Positions 9,022 to 17,585 of a DNA stretch of 46,882 nt are shown one piece after another (within the stretch, counting starts at the first letter, position 1; every line of letters starts with the position of its first letter). Origin of the DNA: Chloroflexota bacterium (lineage in GTDB: Bacteria; Chloroflexota; Chloroflexia; Thermomicrobiales; JADLAZ01); the NCBI GenBank assembly GCA_020849725.1, contig JADLAZ010000234.1:1-46882 (forward strand). Direction: 5' to 3'. Position numbers and translations under genes: made by a program. The notes under the pieces are model-generated. The model ran no database searches. It saw only the letters and a program-made list of their open reading frames with translations, and was not told the origin of the DNA.

Positions 9022-9858
9022 CTACCCCTTAACCGAGCCGGCCGTCATGCCGCTGATGAGCGCTTCGGAGAAAAAGATGTAGATCAGCAGCACCGGCAGG
9101 ATGGCAACCATCATCCCCGTCGCCAGCATGCCGATATCCTGGAAATTCTCGCCCAGGAAGTTGTTGATCGCCAGCGGCAGCGTGCGCATATCCTCGCGGC
9201 TGATAAACACGACCGCGTAGAGGAACTCGTTCCAGTGGCCGATGAAATTCAGGATGGCGACCGCCACCACTGCCGGCCGCGAGATCGGGAACATGACCGC
9301 CCAGAACATGCGCCAGTCGGAGCAGCCATCCAGCCGGGCGGCATCTTCGATATCGGTCGGAATCTGCAGGTAGAAGGCTCGCAGCAGGAAGATCGTCAGC
9401 GGCAGCTCGGCGGCGGCGTAGACGAGCGTCAGGCCATGCAGCGTGTTGTACAGGCCGGTCTGGACCAGGTTCTGGAACAGCGCGATCAGTGTGATTTGTG
9501 GCGGGAACATGATCGAGATGAAGATCAGCAGGAAGATCCCCTCGCGCCCGGGAAAGCGAAAGCGCGGCCGGCTCAGAATGAAGGCCGCCATCGCGCCCGC
9601 CAGTGTGCCCAGCACGACCGCGCCGACCGACGTGATCAGGCTGTTGCGGAAGTAGACGGCGAAGTTGAACTTGGTGAAGACCTCGATGTACTTCTCAAAT
9701 TGTGGCGGGAAGGGCAGGCCATACGGGTTGGTGTAGATGTCGCCGGTCGCGCGCAGCGACAGGCTGGCCAGCCACAGGAACGGGAAGACCGCGAAGGCGG
9801 TGTAGAGCAGGACTGGCAGATAGACCCAGCGGCGGGTGACGGCGGCCAGCGTGGTCAT
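9022..9858 (-). CDS. Sugar ABC transporter permease, MalG/UgpE type
   Basis: 278 aa with six expected membrane helices. The cytoplasmic EAA loop that docks the ATPase is DAARLDGCSDWRMFWAVMFP, followed by RPAVVAVAILNFIGHWNEF, which is characteristic of the MalG side. It ends with the usual GMTAGSVKG. It starts one base after the stop of the upstream permease gene, with GGAG as ribosome site inside that gene, so the two subunits are translationally close. Together they form the channel for the binding protein at 10882. No ATPase gene accompanies them. The gene converges on the enoyl-CoA hydratase gene with a 15-bp gap. Confidence 0.93.
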   Translation of the reverse strand: MTTLAAVTRRWVYLPVLLYTAFAVFPFLWLASLSLRATGDIYTNPYGLPFPPQFEKYIEVFTKFNFAVYFRNSLITSVGAVVLGTLAGAMAAFILSRPRFRFPGREGIFLLIFISIMFPPQITLIALFQNLVQTGLYNTLHGLTLVYAAAELPLTIFLLRAFYLQIPTDIEDAARLDGCSDWRMFWAVMFPISRPAVVAVAILNFIGHWNEFLYAVVFISREDMRTLPLAINNFLGENFQDIGMLATGMMVAILPVLLIYIFFSEALISGMTAGSVKG

Positions 9859-9859
9859 G

Positions 9860-10816
9860 TCAATACTCCAGCGCCTCGCGACTGCGCAGCAGCCGGCCGA
9901 AGAGCAGCGTCAGGCCGAGGATGATGGCGAACCAGAGCACTGCCATCGCCGACGGATAGCCGAGGTCGATCGTCTGCCAGTTGAAGGCGCGCTTGATCAG
10001 ATAGGTGGCGACCGTCTCGGTCGCTCCCATCGGCCCGCCGCGCGTCATGACGTAGACCAGCGCGAACTGCTTCATCTTGCCGATGAAGCAGAGGATGAGC
10101 AGGCTGACCAGCGTCTGGCGCAGCAGCGGGATCAGGATGCGGACGATCTCCTGGCGGCGGTTGGCGCCGTCGATGCGGGCGGCCTCGACGATCTCGTGCG
10201 GGATGGCGTGCAGCGCTGCCAGCAGGATCACCATGTCGAAGCCGACGAACATCCAGGTCGTGATCAAGACCAGCGCCGGCAGCGCCGTCGTCGGGTTGCC
10301 GAGCCAGGCGGTCGCCAGTCCGCCCAGTCCGCCCGCGCGCAGCAGGACGTTCACCACGCCCCAGTCGAAATTGTAGATCCACAGCCAGACGATGCCGACG
10401 ACCGGGTAGGTGATCAGCACCGGCGTGAACCAGGCGGTGCGGTAGAAGCGCATGCCCCGGATGTTGCCGTGCAGGATCAGCGCCAGCCCGAGGGCGATCG
10501 GCACCTCCAGCACCAGCGAGGCGGCCGCCCAGGTCAGGCTGTGCAAGGCCGCCTGCCGGAAGATGTCATCATCGATCAGCAGCGCCAGATAGTGCTGCAG
10601 ACCGACAAACTGATAGGTGAGGACACGGCCGGGCCGCAGGATGTGGACGCTGTTGAAGAAGGTCATCAGCGTCGGATAGATCGTGAAGCCCAGATACAGG
10701 ATGGTCGCCGGCAACATGAACAGGACGATCGTCGCCCAGGGCGGTCCGTGCCGCCGGACCGGGACCGTCAGCGCCGGTGTCACCGTCAATTGCGTTTCCT
10801 GGGTTTCGGTCGCCAT
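9860..10816 (-). CDS. Sugar ABC transporter permease, MalF/UgpA type
   Basis: 318 aa. After a hydrophilic N-terminus the first helix reads WATIVLFMLPATILYLGF. The EAA loop is EAARIDGANRRQEIVRILIP, followed by LLILCFIGKMKQFALVYVMT. This is the MalF-like partner of the MalG-like gene at 9022 and follows the binding-protein gene by 65 bp. The ribosome site is GGGAAGG before ATG 10816. The substrate is presumably a mono- or oligosaccharide or glycerol-phosphate-type compound; the sequence does not decide which. Confidence 0.93.
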   Translation of the reverse strand: MATETQETQLTVTPALTVPVRRHGPPWATIVLFMLPATILYLGFTIYPTLMTFFNSVHILRPGRVLTYQFVGLQHYLALLIDDDIFRQAALHSLTWAAASLVLEVPIALGLALILHGNIRGMRFYRTAWFTPVLITYPVVGIVWLWIYNFDWGVVNVLLRAGGLGGLATAWLGNPTTALPALVLITTWMFVGFDMVILLAALHAIPHEIVEAARIDGANRRQEIVRILIPLLRQTLVSLLILCFIGKMKQFALVYVMTRGGPMGATETVATYLIKRAFNWQTIDLGYPSAMAVLWFAIILGLTLLFGRLLRSREALEY

Positions 10817-10881
10817 GCGCCTTCCCTCGCGGCCGTCCGCGCCGCGCTGTAGTCGCCGTCAGCCGGTTGCCGGGCGCATCT

Positions 10882-12327
10882 CTACTTCGCGCCTTTCTTC
10901 CACCCCTCGTCGAGTTGAGTGATGGCATCCTTGGCGGTGATCAGACCGGCGGGCATGCCCTGGCTGGCGACCTTCGTCCAGACTTCGTTCTGCGCCGGCT
11001 TGGCATTGACGGCCGGGCCTAGATTCGCCTGGTGGGTGATGCCTTCCTGCGCCTTGAAGTAGGCCTCCCAGTAGCCGGGGAAGTCTGACTTGATCTTGGT
11101 GGCGTCGATCTTGACGGCCGTCGGATTGCCGGTCGTGCCGACCCACTCGGTCGCCCAGGCGATGTCGGTGTAGCCGTTCAGCACCTTGATCGCCAGATCG
11201 CGGTTCTTGCTCTTGGCCGCCGCCGTCTGCGAGCCACCCGGATCGAGGTACTTGTTCTTGATGCCTTTGCCGTCGGTCATGGCCGGGTAGGCCAGGAAGC
11301 CGAGCGGGAAGTCCTTCGGCTGGCCACCCTTGTCGGCTGGCACGAAGGCGCGGGCGGTGTACCAGCTCGGCACCGGGAACATCGCCGCCTTCTTCTGGGT
11401 GTGGAAGTAGTTGTGCGACTCGCTCAGCGTCATGCTGGAGAAGGTCGCCGGGTACGCCTTCAGCTTCACCAGCTCCTCGAAGTAGGTGAAGACGTCAACC
11501 ACGCGCGGGTCGGTGAAGGGGATCTCGCCCTTCCAGAGCTTGACCAGGTCCTCCGTGCCGAGTTTGGAGAGCAGCAGGTAGCTCGGCATCGTCTGGCCGG
11601 GGTAGTCGCGATCGCCGTTGGCGTTGGCGAAGGGGGTGACACCTTTATCGGCGACCGTCTTGACGACACTCTTGAACTGGTCCTGCGGGAACTGGCCGTT
11701 GGCCGGCACAGTGATGCCGAAGTCGGCAAACATCTGCTTGTTGTAGTACAGCTCGCCGGTCGAGGCGAACTCGGTGAAGAACCAGACACCCGGCTTGCCG
11801 TCGGGACCGTTGAGTGTCGCCGCCTGCTTGGCCCACGGCGCGACATTCTCCCAGGTGATGCCCTGGGTCAGGTCGGCGATCCAGCCGGCGTCGATCCACT
11901 GGCGCTGGGTCAGGCCGAACCAGAGGATGTCGGGGTAGCCACTGTCGGCGGTGAAGGCGGCTTGCAGCGCCTGCCAGATACCCGGCATCTGCGTCCAGGT
12001 GATCTGGACGGAGACATTCGGGTTGTTGCCCTCGAAGGTCTTGACCAGGAGGGCGAGCATCTTCTTCTTGTTCTCTTCCTCGGCGCCGTGGGTCCACCAG
12101 GTCAAGGCGACCTTCTCGCCGCTCGCTGGCTTGGCGGCCGCCGCGGCGGCGGTCGGGGCAGCCGTCGCAGCACCGGCAGCGGGGGCGGCGGGCTTGGGCG
12201 CCTCCGTCGGCTTGGCGGCGGGCGCGGTCGTCGGCGCGGCGGCCGGCGCCCCACAAGCTGCCAGCAGCAGCGCCCCTCCAGCGGCTAGACCGAAGGCGAA
12301 TGACCGGCGCGAACAGCGGCGTGCCAT
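10882..12327 (-). CDS. Extracellular sugar-binding lipoprotein (ABC, family 1)
   Basis: 481 aa. The N-terminus RRCSRRSFAFGLAAGG leads to lipobox LLAAC, so the protein should be exported and lipid-anchored; the twin Arg hints at Tat. Residues ~25-70 form an Ala/Pro/Thr/Lys linker (TTAPAAKPTEAPKPAAPAAG). The mature domain begins VALTWWTHGAEEENKK and carries family features such as IADLTQGI, YYNKQMFADFGI and GYTDIAWATEWVG. Start ATG 12327 follows GGAGGG at good distance; the frame stays open far upstream, but that part is the intergenic region. It is first gene of the minus-strand importer operon (10882, 9860, 9022), divergent from the Dpp-type operon. Confidence 0.93.
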   Translation of the reverse strand: MARRCSRRSFAFGLAAGGALLLAACGAPAAAPTTAPAAKPTEAPKPAAPAAGAATAAPTAAAAAAKPASGEKVALTWWTHGAEEENKKKMLALLVKTFEGNNPNVSVQITWTQMPGIWQALQAAFTADSGYPDILWFGLTQRQWIDAGWIADLTQGITWENVAPWAKQAATLNGPDGKPGVWFFTEFASTGELYYNKQMFADFGITVPANGQFPQDQFKSVVKTVADKGVTPFANANGDRDYPGQTMPSYLLLSKLGTEDLVKLWKGEIPFTDPRVVDVFTYFEELVKLKAYPATFSSMTLSESHNYFHTQKKAAMFPVPSWYTARAFVPADKGGQPKDFPLGFLAYPAMTDGKGIKNKYLDPGGSQTAAAKSKNRDLAIKVLNGYTDIAWATEWVGTTGNPTAVKIDATKIKSDFPGYWEAYFKAQEGITHQANLGPAVNAKPAQNEVWTKVASQGMPAGLITAKDAITQLDEGWKKGAK

Positions 12328-12827
12328 AGTTGTACCCTCCGTGACGGTAGTCATCGACTGGCGCCGCCCCACGACGGTCGCCATCATCTGCAGTCGGCGC
12401 GGCGCCGGCAGGTCGTGAGCCGCATAGCGGCCGAGCGCGGAGTAAACAGGAAGGCGAACGTGCGGTGGCGTGCAGCCAAACGGGGTAACGCTGTGATTGT
12501 CAGCCGGCCGCGATGGCGGCGTCAAGGGCCAGCTAAGCCGGGCTGGCGCGGGGCCGTCGGTGACCTGTTGGGCGTCTGATGCACCGCAAGTATGGCTGCC
12601 GCCAACCGTATACGCACCCACACTACTTGACGGCTCGGCCGGCACGCGGTACGCTGGCCGCGATATCGACATCGTTGAGGACGGGCGCGCTCCTCGTGCG
12701 GCAGTGCGCGGCCAACGCTGTCCCGTCCGAGTCGATGAGTTGGCCCGCTGGGGCGCGGTCGCGCCCACCGGCCGGGGCGATCCTGAGCTGTCCTGTGGTG
12801 TTGTACGTCTGTCAGGAGGAAGGTCGC
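12328..12827. other. 500-bp divergent regulatory region between two ABC importer operons
   Basis: There is no convincing gene here. Open frames cross it only because GC-rich DNA lacks stops. It must hold promoters for both operons. A plus-strand promoter candidate is listed at 12627. On the minus strand I see only weak -10-like elements (for example the complement of AGTAAA at 12441-12446), none with a good -35. Confidence 0.6.
12627..12655 (+). promoter_or_regulatory. Candidate promoter of the Dpp-type operon
   Basis: TTGACG (12627-12632) and TACGCT (12650-12655) are spaced by 17 bp. Transcription would start near 12662 and leave a leader of about 165 nt before the binding-protein start. 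The -35 matches the sigma-70 consensus at 5 of 6 positions and the -10 at 3-4 of 6. Confidence 0.45.
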
Positions 12828-15020
12828 ATGTCCGACGAGAGTCGTCACCTGAGCCGCCGACGTCTGCTGCGGCTGAGCGCGCTGCTTGCCGCCAGTGGCG
12901 GCGCCGGCGCCGCGATCGCCGCCTGCGGCGGCGCACCGGCCAGCCCAACGGCGGCGCCCAAGGCGGCCGCGACGACCGCCCCGGCCGCCGCCGCCAAGCC
13001 GACCGAGGCTGCCAAGCCCGCCGCCGGCGCGACCACTGCCCCGGCCGCCGCCAAGCCGACCGAGGCTGCCAAGCCCGCCGCCGGCGCCACGACCGCCCCG
13101 GCGGCCGCCACCAAGCCGGGTGGGGTCAAGTTCGTCGAGATCATCACCGACCCGGCGATGGCGCCGAAGGCGTTCAAAGAGTCGCCGATGCTGGCCGAGC
13201 TGGTCAAGGCCGGCAAGTTGCCGGCGGTCGAGCAGCGCCTGCCCAGCGAGCCACTCGTCTACAAGCCGAACGAGATCGGCAAGTACGGCGGCACCTGGCG
13301 CATGGGCTTCACCGGCCCGGCCGACGGCCAGAACATGGACCGGCACATGCACGAGTTGATCCTCTACTGGGACCCGCTCATGCAGAAGGTCGTGCCGCAT
13401 CTGGCCAAGAGCTTTGAGGTGTCGCCCGATGGCATGACGACCACCCTCCACCTGCGCAAGGGCCTCAAGTGGTCGGACGGCAAGCCCTTCACCTCGGCCG
13501 ACATCATGTTCTGGTACGAGGACCTCTACGGGAATGCCGAGTTGAACCCGAGCAAAGCGTCCTTCATGGCGATCAAGGGCGAGCAGGGCACTGTCGAGGC
13601 GCCGGACGAGCTGACCGTTCGCTTTAAGTTCAAGGCGCCCTACTTCAGCTTTCCCGAATTGATCGCTAGTCTGGGTGGCTCCAGCCACTTCCAGGCCGGC
13701 CGCGACGCCATGGGCCTCTACTCACCGAAGCACTACATGCAGCAGTTCCACCCGAAGTACGCGCCCAAGGAGCAGATCGAGGCCAAGGCCAAGGAGGCCA
13801 AGTTCGACAACTGGGTCCTCTACTTCAAGAACCGCAACGACCCCAAGCTCAACGTCGACTGCCCGACCGTCGCTCCCTGGCGCACGACCTCGCCGATCAA
13901 CACGCCGACGATGCAGATGGAGCGCAACCCGTACTACTTCGCGGTCGACACCGACGGCAATCAGTTGCCGTACATCGACAAGATCACGTTCGGCCTGGCC
14001 GAGAACCTCGAGGTGCTCAATCTGCGCGCCATCGCCGGCGAGTACGATCTGCAGGTGCGCCACATCGACATCGCTAAGGTGCCGGTCTTCAAGCAGAATG
14101 AGCAGAAGGCCGGCTACGCCGTCAAGTTCTGGCAGTGGCAGCACGGCACCGACGCCGGCTTCTTCATCAACCAGAGCTATGACGCCGACCCGGAGATCGC
14201 CAAGCTGCTGACCAACAAGGAGTTCCGGATCGCGCTGTCGCTGGGCATCGACCGCGCCCAGCTCAACGAGGTCTTCTGGCTTGGCCTGGGCGACCCCGGC
14301 TCGGTCGCGCCCGGCGACAAGTCGCCCTATTACCTCGGCCCGGAGGGGCGCAAGAAGAACTCGGTGCTGGATGTCAAGAAGGCCAACGAGATGCTCGACG
14401 CGCTCGGCCTGAAGAAGGACGGCGAGGGCTTCCGCCTGCGCGGCGACGGCAAGCGCCTCGCCCTCGAAGTCACCACCGTCGGCGCTGCCTTCGTCAACTG
14501 GACCGGCATCGGCCAGATGGTCGCCGAGCAGTGGGGCAAGAACCTCGGCGTCAAGGCGAACGTCACCCAGGTCGAGCGCAGCCTGATGGAGACGCGCATG
14601 CGCGCCAACGAGCTGCAAATCCGCGTCTGGTCAAACGACGGCTCCGACAATCCCTACACCTACCCGCCGCACGCGATGGCCTTCTCCCAGGACAGCGCGA
14701 TGGGCGTCGAGTATGGCAAGTGGTATCAGTCGGGTGGCAAACTCGGCCGCAAGCCCGAGGGCGACATCCTCAAGCAGCTGGAATTGCTGGACCAGGGGAA
14801 GGCAGTGCCGCCGGACAAGCGGATCGATCTCGGCAAGCAACTCTTGCAGTTGTCGGTCGACAACGTCTGGATCATCGGCACCGTCGGCGTCTCGCCAGCG
14901 CTGCTCGGCGTCGTCGTCCAGAGCAACAAGATGGGCAACGTGCCCGATGGCGTCGTCGGCAGCACGCCGGGGCAGACACCCGGCAACGCCCGGACGACGA
15001 CTTTCTTCTTCAAGAGCTAG
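12828..15020 (+). CDS. Large ABC substrate-binding lipoprotein, family 5 (peptide/oligosaccharide type)
   Basis: 730 aa, well above the ~530 aa usual for DppA/OppA. A twin-arginine signal (SRRRLLRLSALLAASGG) ends in lipobox IAACGG. Residues ~30-95 are a low-complexity linker that includes a 19-residue unit twice. The mature part has the family-5 landmarks LHLRKGLKWSDGKPFTSADI, IAGEYDLQVRHIDIAK and FRIALSLGIDRAQLNEVF. Known members bind peptides, nickel or, in large-protein subfamilies, oligosaccharides. Start ATG 12828 follows AGGAGGAAGG; the open frame upstream is intergenic. Genes for permeases, ATPases and an aldolase follow in order. The size of this protein and the insertion in the second permease argue for a non-peptide ligand, which is inference. 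Confidence 0.93.
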   Translation: MSDESRHLSRRRLLRLSALLAASGGAGAAIAACGGAPASPTAAPKAAATTAPAAAAKPTEAAKPAAGATTAPAAAKPTEAAKPAAGATTAPAAATKPGGVKFVEIITDPAMAPKAFKESPMLAELVKAGKLPAVEQRLPSEPLVYKPNEIGKYGGTWRMGFTGPADGQNMDRHMHELILYWDPLMQKVVPHLAKSFEVSPDGMTTTLHLRKGLKWSDGKPFTSADIMFWYEDLYGNAELNPSKASFMAIKGEQGTVEAPDELTVRFKFKAPYFSFPELIASLGGSSHFQAGRDAMGLYSPKHYMQQFHPKYAPKEQIEAKAKEAKFDNWVLYFKNRNDPKLNVDCPTVAPWRTTSPINTPTMQMERNPYYFAVDTDGNQLPYIDKITFGLAENLEVLNLRAIAGEYDLQVRHIDIAKVPVFKQNEQKAGYAVKFWQWQHGTDAGFFINQSYDADPEIAKLLTNKEFRIALSLGIDRAQLNEVFWLGLGDPGSVAPGDKSPYYLGPEGRKKNSVLDVKKANEMLDALGLKKDGEGFRLRGDGKRLALEVTTVGAAFVNWTGIGQMVAEQWGKNLGVKANVTQVERSLMETRMRANELQIRVWSNDGSDNPYTYPPHAMAFSQDSAMGVEYGKWYQSGGKLGRKPEGDILKQLELLDQGKAVPPDKRIDLGKQLLQLSVDNVWIIGTVGVSPALLGVVVQSNKMGNVPDGVVGSTPGQTPGNARTTTFFFKS
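12993..13106 (+). repeat. 57-bp in-frame tandem repeat in lipoprotein linker
   Basis: Two near-identical 57-bp units start at 12993 and 13050 and encode the 19-residue unit AKPTEAAKPAAGATTAPAA. A partial third copy precedes them. Unit number may vary between strains by slippage, changing tether length. Confidence 0.75.
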
Positions 15021-15031
15021 CGGCTGGGGCT

Positions 15032-15163
15032 GGGGGTCAGGGGTCGGGGGTCGGTGGACGAGGTGGACAGCGTGGACGCCGTACCGCCGACCCCAGTCCC
15101 CGTCTCCGACTCCTGATCCCTAGCCCCTGCCCCCCGTTCCCCGCCCCCTGACCCCTGACCCCC
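15032..15163 (+). repeat. Inverted pair of GGGGTCA heptamer arrays inside an ABC operon
   Basis: The left arm (15032-15050) is G-rich with GTCAGGGGTC units; the right arm (15144-15163) is its reverse complement except for one missing base. They enclose ~93 nt. The structure lies between the binding-protein stop (15020) and the first permease start (15176). A large stem-loop here could lower downstream expression or protect the binding-protein mRNA, as repeats do between malE and malF. Confidence 0.65.
15054..15077. repeat. GTGGAC-NNN 9-bp array, 3 copies
   Basis: GTGGAC occurs at 15054, 15063 and 15072, exactly 9 bp apart. The same motif with the same period recurs at 23794-23826, in both cases beside a heptamer array. 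Confidence 0.55.
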
Positions 15164-15175
15164 AAGGAATCGCCG

Positions 15176-16162
15176 ATGGTCGCCTATATCGTCCGGCGCG
15201 TCTTGCTGGCCATCCTGACCGTTCTGTTCATCTCGATGCTGTCGTACATGATCATCCAGTTGCCGCCGGGCGACTACATCACGTCGTACATCGCGCAGAT
15301 GTCAGCCTCCGGCAGCGTCGTCTCGCAGGAGGAGGCCGAGAATCTGCGCCAGCTCTACGGGCTGGACCAGCCGGAGTACATCCAGTACCTGCGCTGGCTC
15401 GGTCAGGTGAGTCAAGGTAATTTCGGGCAGTCAATGGAGTGGCGGCGGCCGGTGGCTGAAGTCATCGGCGACCGCCTGCTGCTGACGATTATCCTGTCGA
15501 TCTTCGCCGTCATCGTCACCTGGGTCATCGCGCTGCCGCTCGGCATCTACTCGGCGGTGCGGCAGTACTCGATCGGCGACTACATCGCCACGTTCATCAG
15601 CTTCATCGGGCTGGCGGTGCCGAACTTCCTGCTGGCGCTGATCCTGATGTACTTCGGCTTCGCCTGGTTCAACACCAATATCGGCGGCCTCTTCTCCGAG
15701 CAGTACATCGATGCGCCCTGGAGCGTCGGCCGCGTGCTCGATCTGCTGCAGCACCTGTGGCTGCCGTCGCTGATCCTGGCGCTCGGCGGCACCGCCCAGC
15801 TCGTGCGCATCATGCGCGCCAACCTGCTGGACGAGCTGCGCAAGCCCTATGTCGTCACGGCGCGCGCCAAGGGCCTGCCAGAGCGCAAGCTGCTGCTGAA
15901 GTACCCGGTGCGGGTGGCGCTCAACCCGTTCATCAGCACCGTCGGCTACCTGTTTCCCTACATCGTCTCCGGCAGCATCATCGTCTCGCTGGTACTGAGT
16001 CTGCCAACGGTCGGGCCGCTGCTGCTGAAGGCGCTGATCGCCCAGGACATGTTCCTGGCCGGCACCATCATCCTGCTGATCGGCATCATGACCGTCATCG
16101 GCACGCTCATCTCCGACTTGCTGCTGCTCTGGGTCGACCCGCGCATCCGGATGGAGGACTGA
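15176..16162 (+). CDS. Dpp/Opp-type ABC permease, DppB family
   Basis: 328 aa. The N-terminus YIVRRVLLAILTVLFISMLS is the standard first helix of DppB/OppB proteins, followed by a periplasmic loop with LPPGDYITSYI and YGLDQPEYIQYLRWLGQVSQ, then FGQSMEWRRPV. The EAA loop is KPYVVTARAKGLPERKLLLK, and YLFPYIVSGSIIVSLVLSLP follows. The ribosome site is AAGGA. It forms the importer core with the DppC-like protein whose gene begins three bases after its stop. Confidence 0.94.
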   Translation: MVAYIVRRVLLAILTVLFISMLSYMIIQLPPGDYITSYIAQMSASGSVVSQEEAENLRQLYGLDQPEYIQYLRWLGQVSQGNFGQSMEWRRPVAEVIGDRLLLTIILSIFAVIVTWVIALPLGIYSAVRQYSIGDYIATFISFIGLAVPNFLLALILMYFGFAWFNTNIGGLFSEQYIDAPWSVGRVLDLLQHLWLPSLILALGGTAQLVRIMRANLLDELRKPYVVTARAKGLPERKLLLKYPVRVALNPFISTVGYLFPYIVSGSIIVSLVLSLPTVGPLLLKALIAQDMFLAGTIILLIGIMTVIGTLISDLLLLWVDPRIRMED

Positions 16163-16165
16163 CGC

Positions 16166-17302
16166 ATGGCTGAAGCTGTCGCCGCCAGCCCTGGCGTCGC
16201 TGTCGCCGCCGAGGAGCGCGTCTCGGTCGCGCCGCAGTGGAAGCTGGTCTGGTGGCGCTTCCGCAAGCACCGGCTAGCAATGATCGGCGCGGTGACGATC
16301 ATCCTCTTCTACCTGGCTGTCGTCTTCGCGCCGTTTCTGGCCTATACCGACCCGGAGACGTCGCAGGCGCAGCGCTCGCTCATCGCGCCGCAGCCGATTC
16401 ACTGGTTCGACGAGGGCCGCTTCAGCCCGCACGTCTTCGGCATGACCGGCAAGCGCGACTTGCAGACCTTCCAGCGCGTCTACGTGATCGACCCGGACAA
16501 GAAGGTGCCGGTCATCTTCTTCGCCGAGGGCATGGAGTACAAGCTGCTGGGGTTCATCCCCGCCAACCGCCACCTGATCGGCGTCGCGCCGCCTTTCACC
16601 GCCGAGGAGTCGCTGTTCCTGCTCGGCACAGACGTGCAAGGGCGCGACCAGTGGTCGCGGCTGATGTTCGCCACCCAGACATCGCTGACGATCGGCCTGA
16701 TCGGCGTCAGCATCAGCCTGTTCCTGGGCATCCTCTTCGGCGGCCTGTCGGGGCTGTACGGCGGCTGGGTCGACATCGTCATCCAGCGGGTGATCGAGAT
16801 CCTGCGCGCCATCCCGACGATCCCCCTGTGGATGGGGCTGGCGGCGGCGATGCCGAAGGACTGGGGCATCCTGCAAGTCTACTTCGCCATCACCATCATC
16901 ATCTCGCTGATCGCCTGGACCGAGCTGGCGCGCGTCGTGCGCGGCCGCTTCTTGAGCCTGCGTGAAGAGGACTTTATCACCGCCGCGCGCCTGTCCGGCT
17001 GCGGCCAGTTGCGGATCATCTTCCGCCACATGGTACCGTCGTTCCTGAGCCACATCATCGCCGCGACCTCGCTGGCGCTGCCGGCGATGATCATCAGCGA
17101 GACATCGCTCAGCTTCCTCGGCCTGGGGCTGCGCCCACCGGCAATTAGTTGGGGCGTCATGCTGCAGGATGCCCAGAACGTGCAGGCGATCGCGCTGACG
17201 CCGTGGCTGCTGATCCCGGCCATCCCGGTCATCGTCGCCGTGCTGGCCTTCAATTTCCTCGGCGATGGCCTGCGCGACGCGGCAGACCCGTACTCACGGT
17301 AG
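16166..17302 (+). CDS. Dpp/Opp-type ABC permease, DppC family, with a periplasmic insertion
   Basis: 378 aa against about 300 for a plain DppC. After the first helix (MIGAVTIILFYLAVVFAPFL) comes an inserted stretch of roughly 80 residues, including FSPHVFGMTGKRDLQTF, VYVIDPDKKVPVIFF and LLGFIPANRHLIGVA, before the canonical LLGTDVQGRDQWSRLMFATQ. The EAA loop region reads FITAARLSGCGQLRIIFRHM, then PSFLSHIIAATSLALPAMI, and the family ending SETSLSFLGLGLRPP follows. From memory, such inserted permeases occur with large binding proteins in oligosaccharide importers. The gene follows the DppB-like gene by 3 bp. The next ATPase gene starts 283 bp later, where no gene is evident. Confidence 0.93.
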   Translation: MAEAVAASPGVAVAAEERVSVAPQWKLVWWRFRKHRLAMIGAVTIILFYLAVVFAPFLAYTDPETSQAQRSLIAPQPIHWFDEGRFSPHVFGMTGKRDLQTFQRVYVIDPDKKVPVIFFAEGMEYKLLGFIPANRHLIGVAPPFTAEESLFLLGTDVQGRDQWSRLMFATQTSLTIGLIGVSISLFLGILFGGLSGLYGGWVDIVIQRVIEILRAIPTIPLWMGLAAAMPKDWGILQVYFAITIIISLIAWTELARVVRGRFLSLREEDFITAARLSGCGQLRIIFRHMVPSFLSHIIAATSLALPAMIISETSLSFLGLGLRPPAISWGVMLQDAQNVQAIALTPWLLIPAIPVIVAVLAFNFLGDGLRDAADPYSR

Positions 17303-17585
17303 TGGTTGACCGCGAGGCGCCGACGCCGGCTGGTGCGCGTCGGCGCCGGCAGCGCCAATGGCTCGGTTCCGCCGCCGTGTCGAGCTCGATCGACCCCGCC
17401 AGACTGGATAGCGACACTGTCGCGACACTCATGCCGTCACCCTCCGTGCGTGCGTCTGCGATCGCGCGCCTCGTCGGATGCACCGACTGTACCCTTGCTG
17501 CCGGCTGCTATGCTAAGATGCCGGCGACAGTCATGGCGAACGGCCCTGTACCGGCGCGCGGCGCGCTGCCCTCGCCGCATCAAGG

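Noticed and set aside
12579..12827. N-terminal extension of the large binding protein
   Set aside because: The twin-arginine signal begins at 12828 directly after AGGAGG; the upstream part is leader sequence.
10882..12948. A 688-residue reading of the sugar-binding protein
   Set aside because: The signal peptide and ribosome site place the start at 12327. The extra 200 residues translate the divergent promoter region.
17303..17585. Small gene between the permease and ATPase genes
   Set aside because: Open frames here have no ribosome site or recognisable sequence. The stretch is probably a spacer; a TATGCT at 17509 is a weak -10 candidate without a -35.
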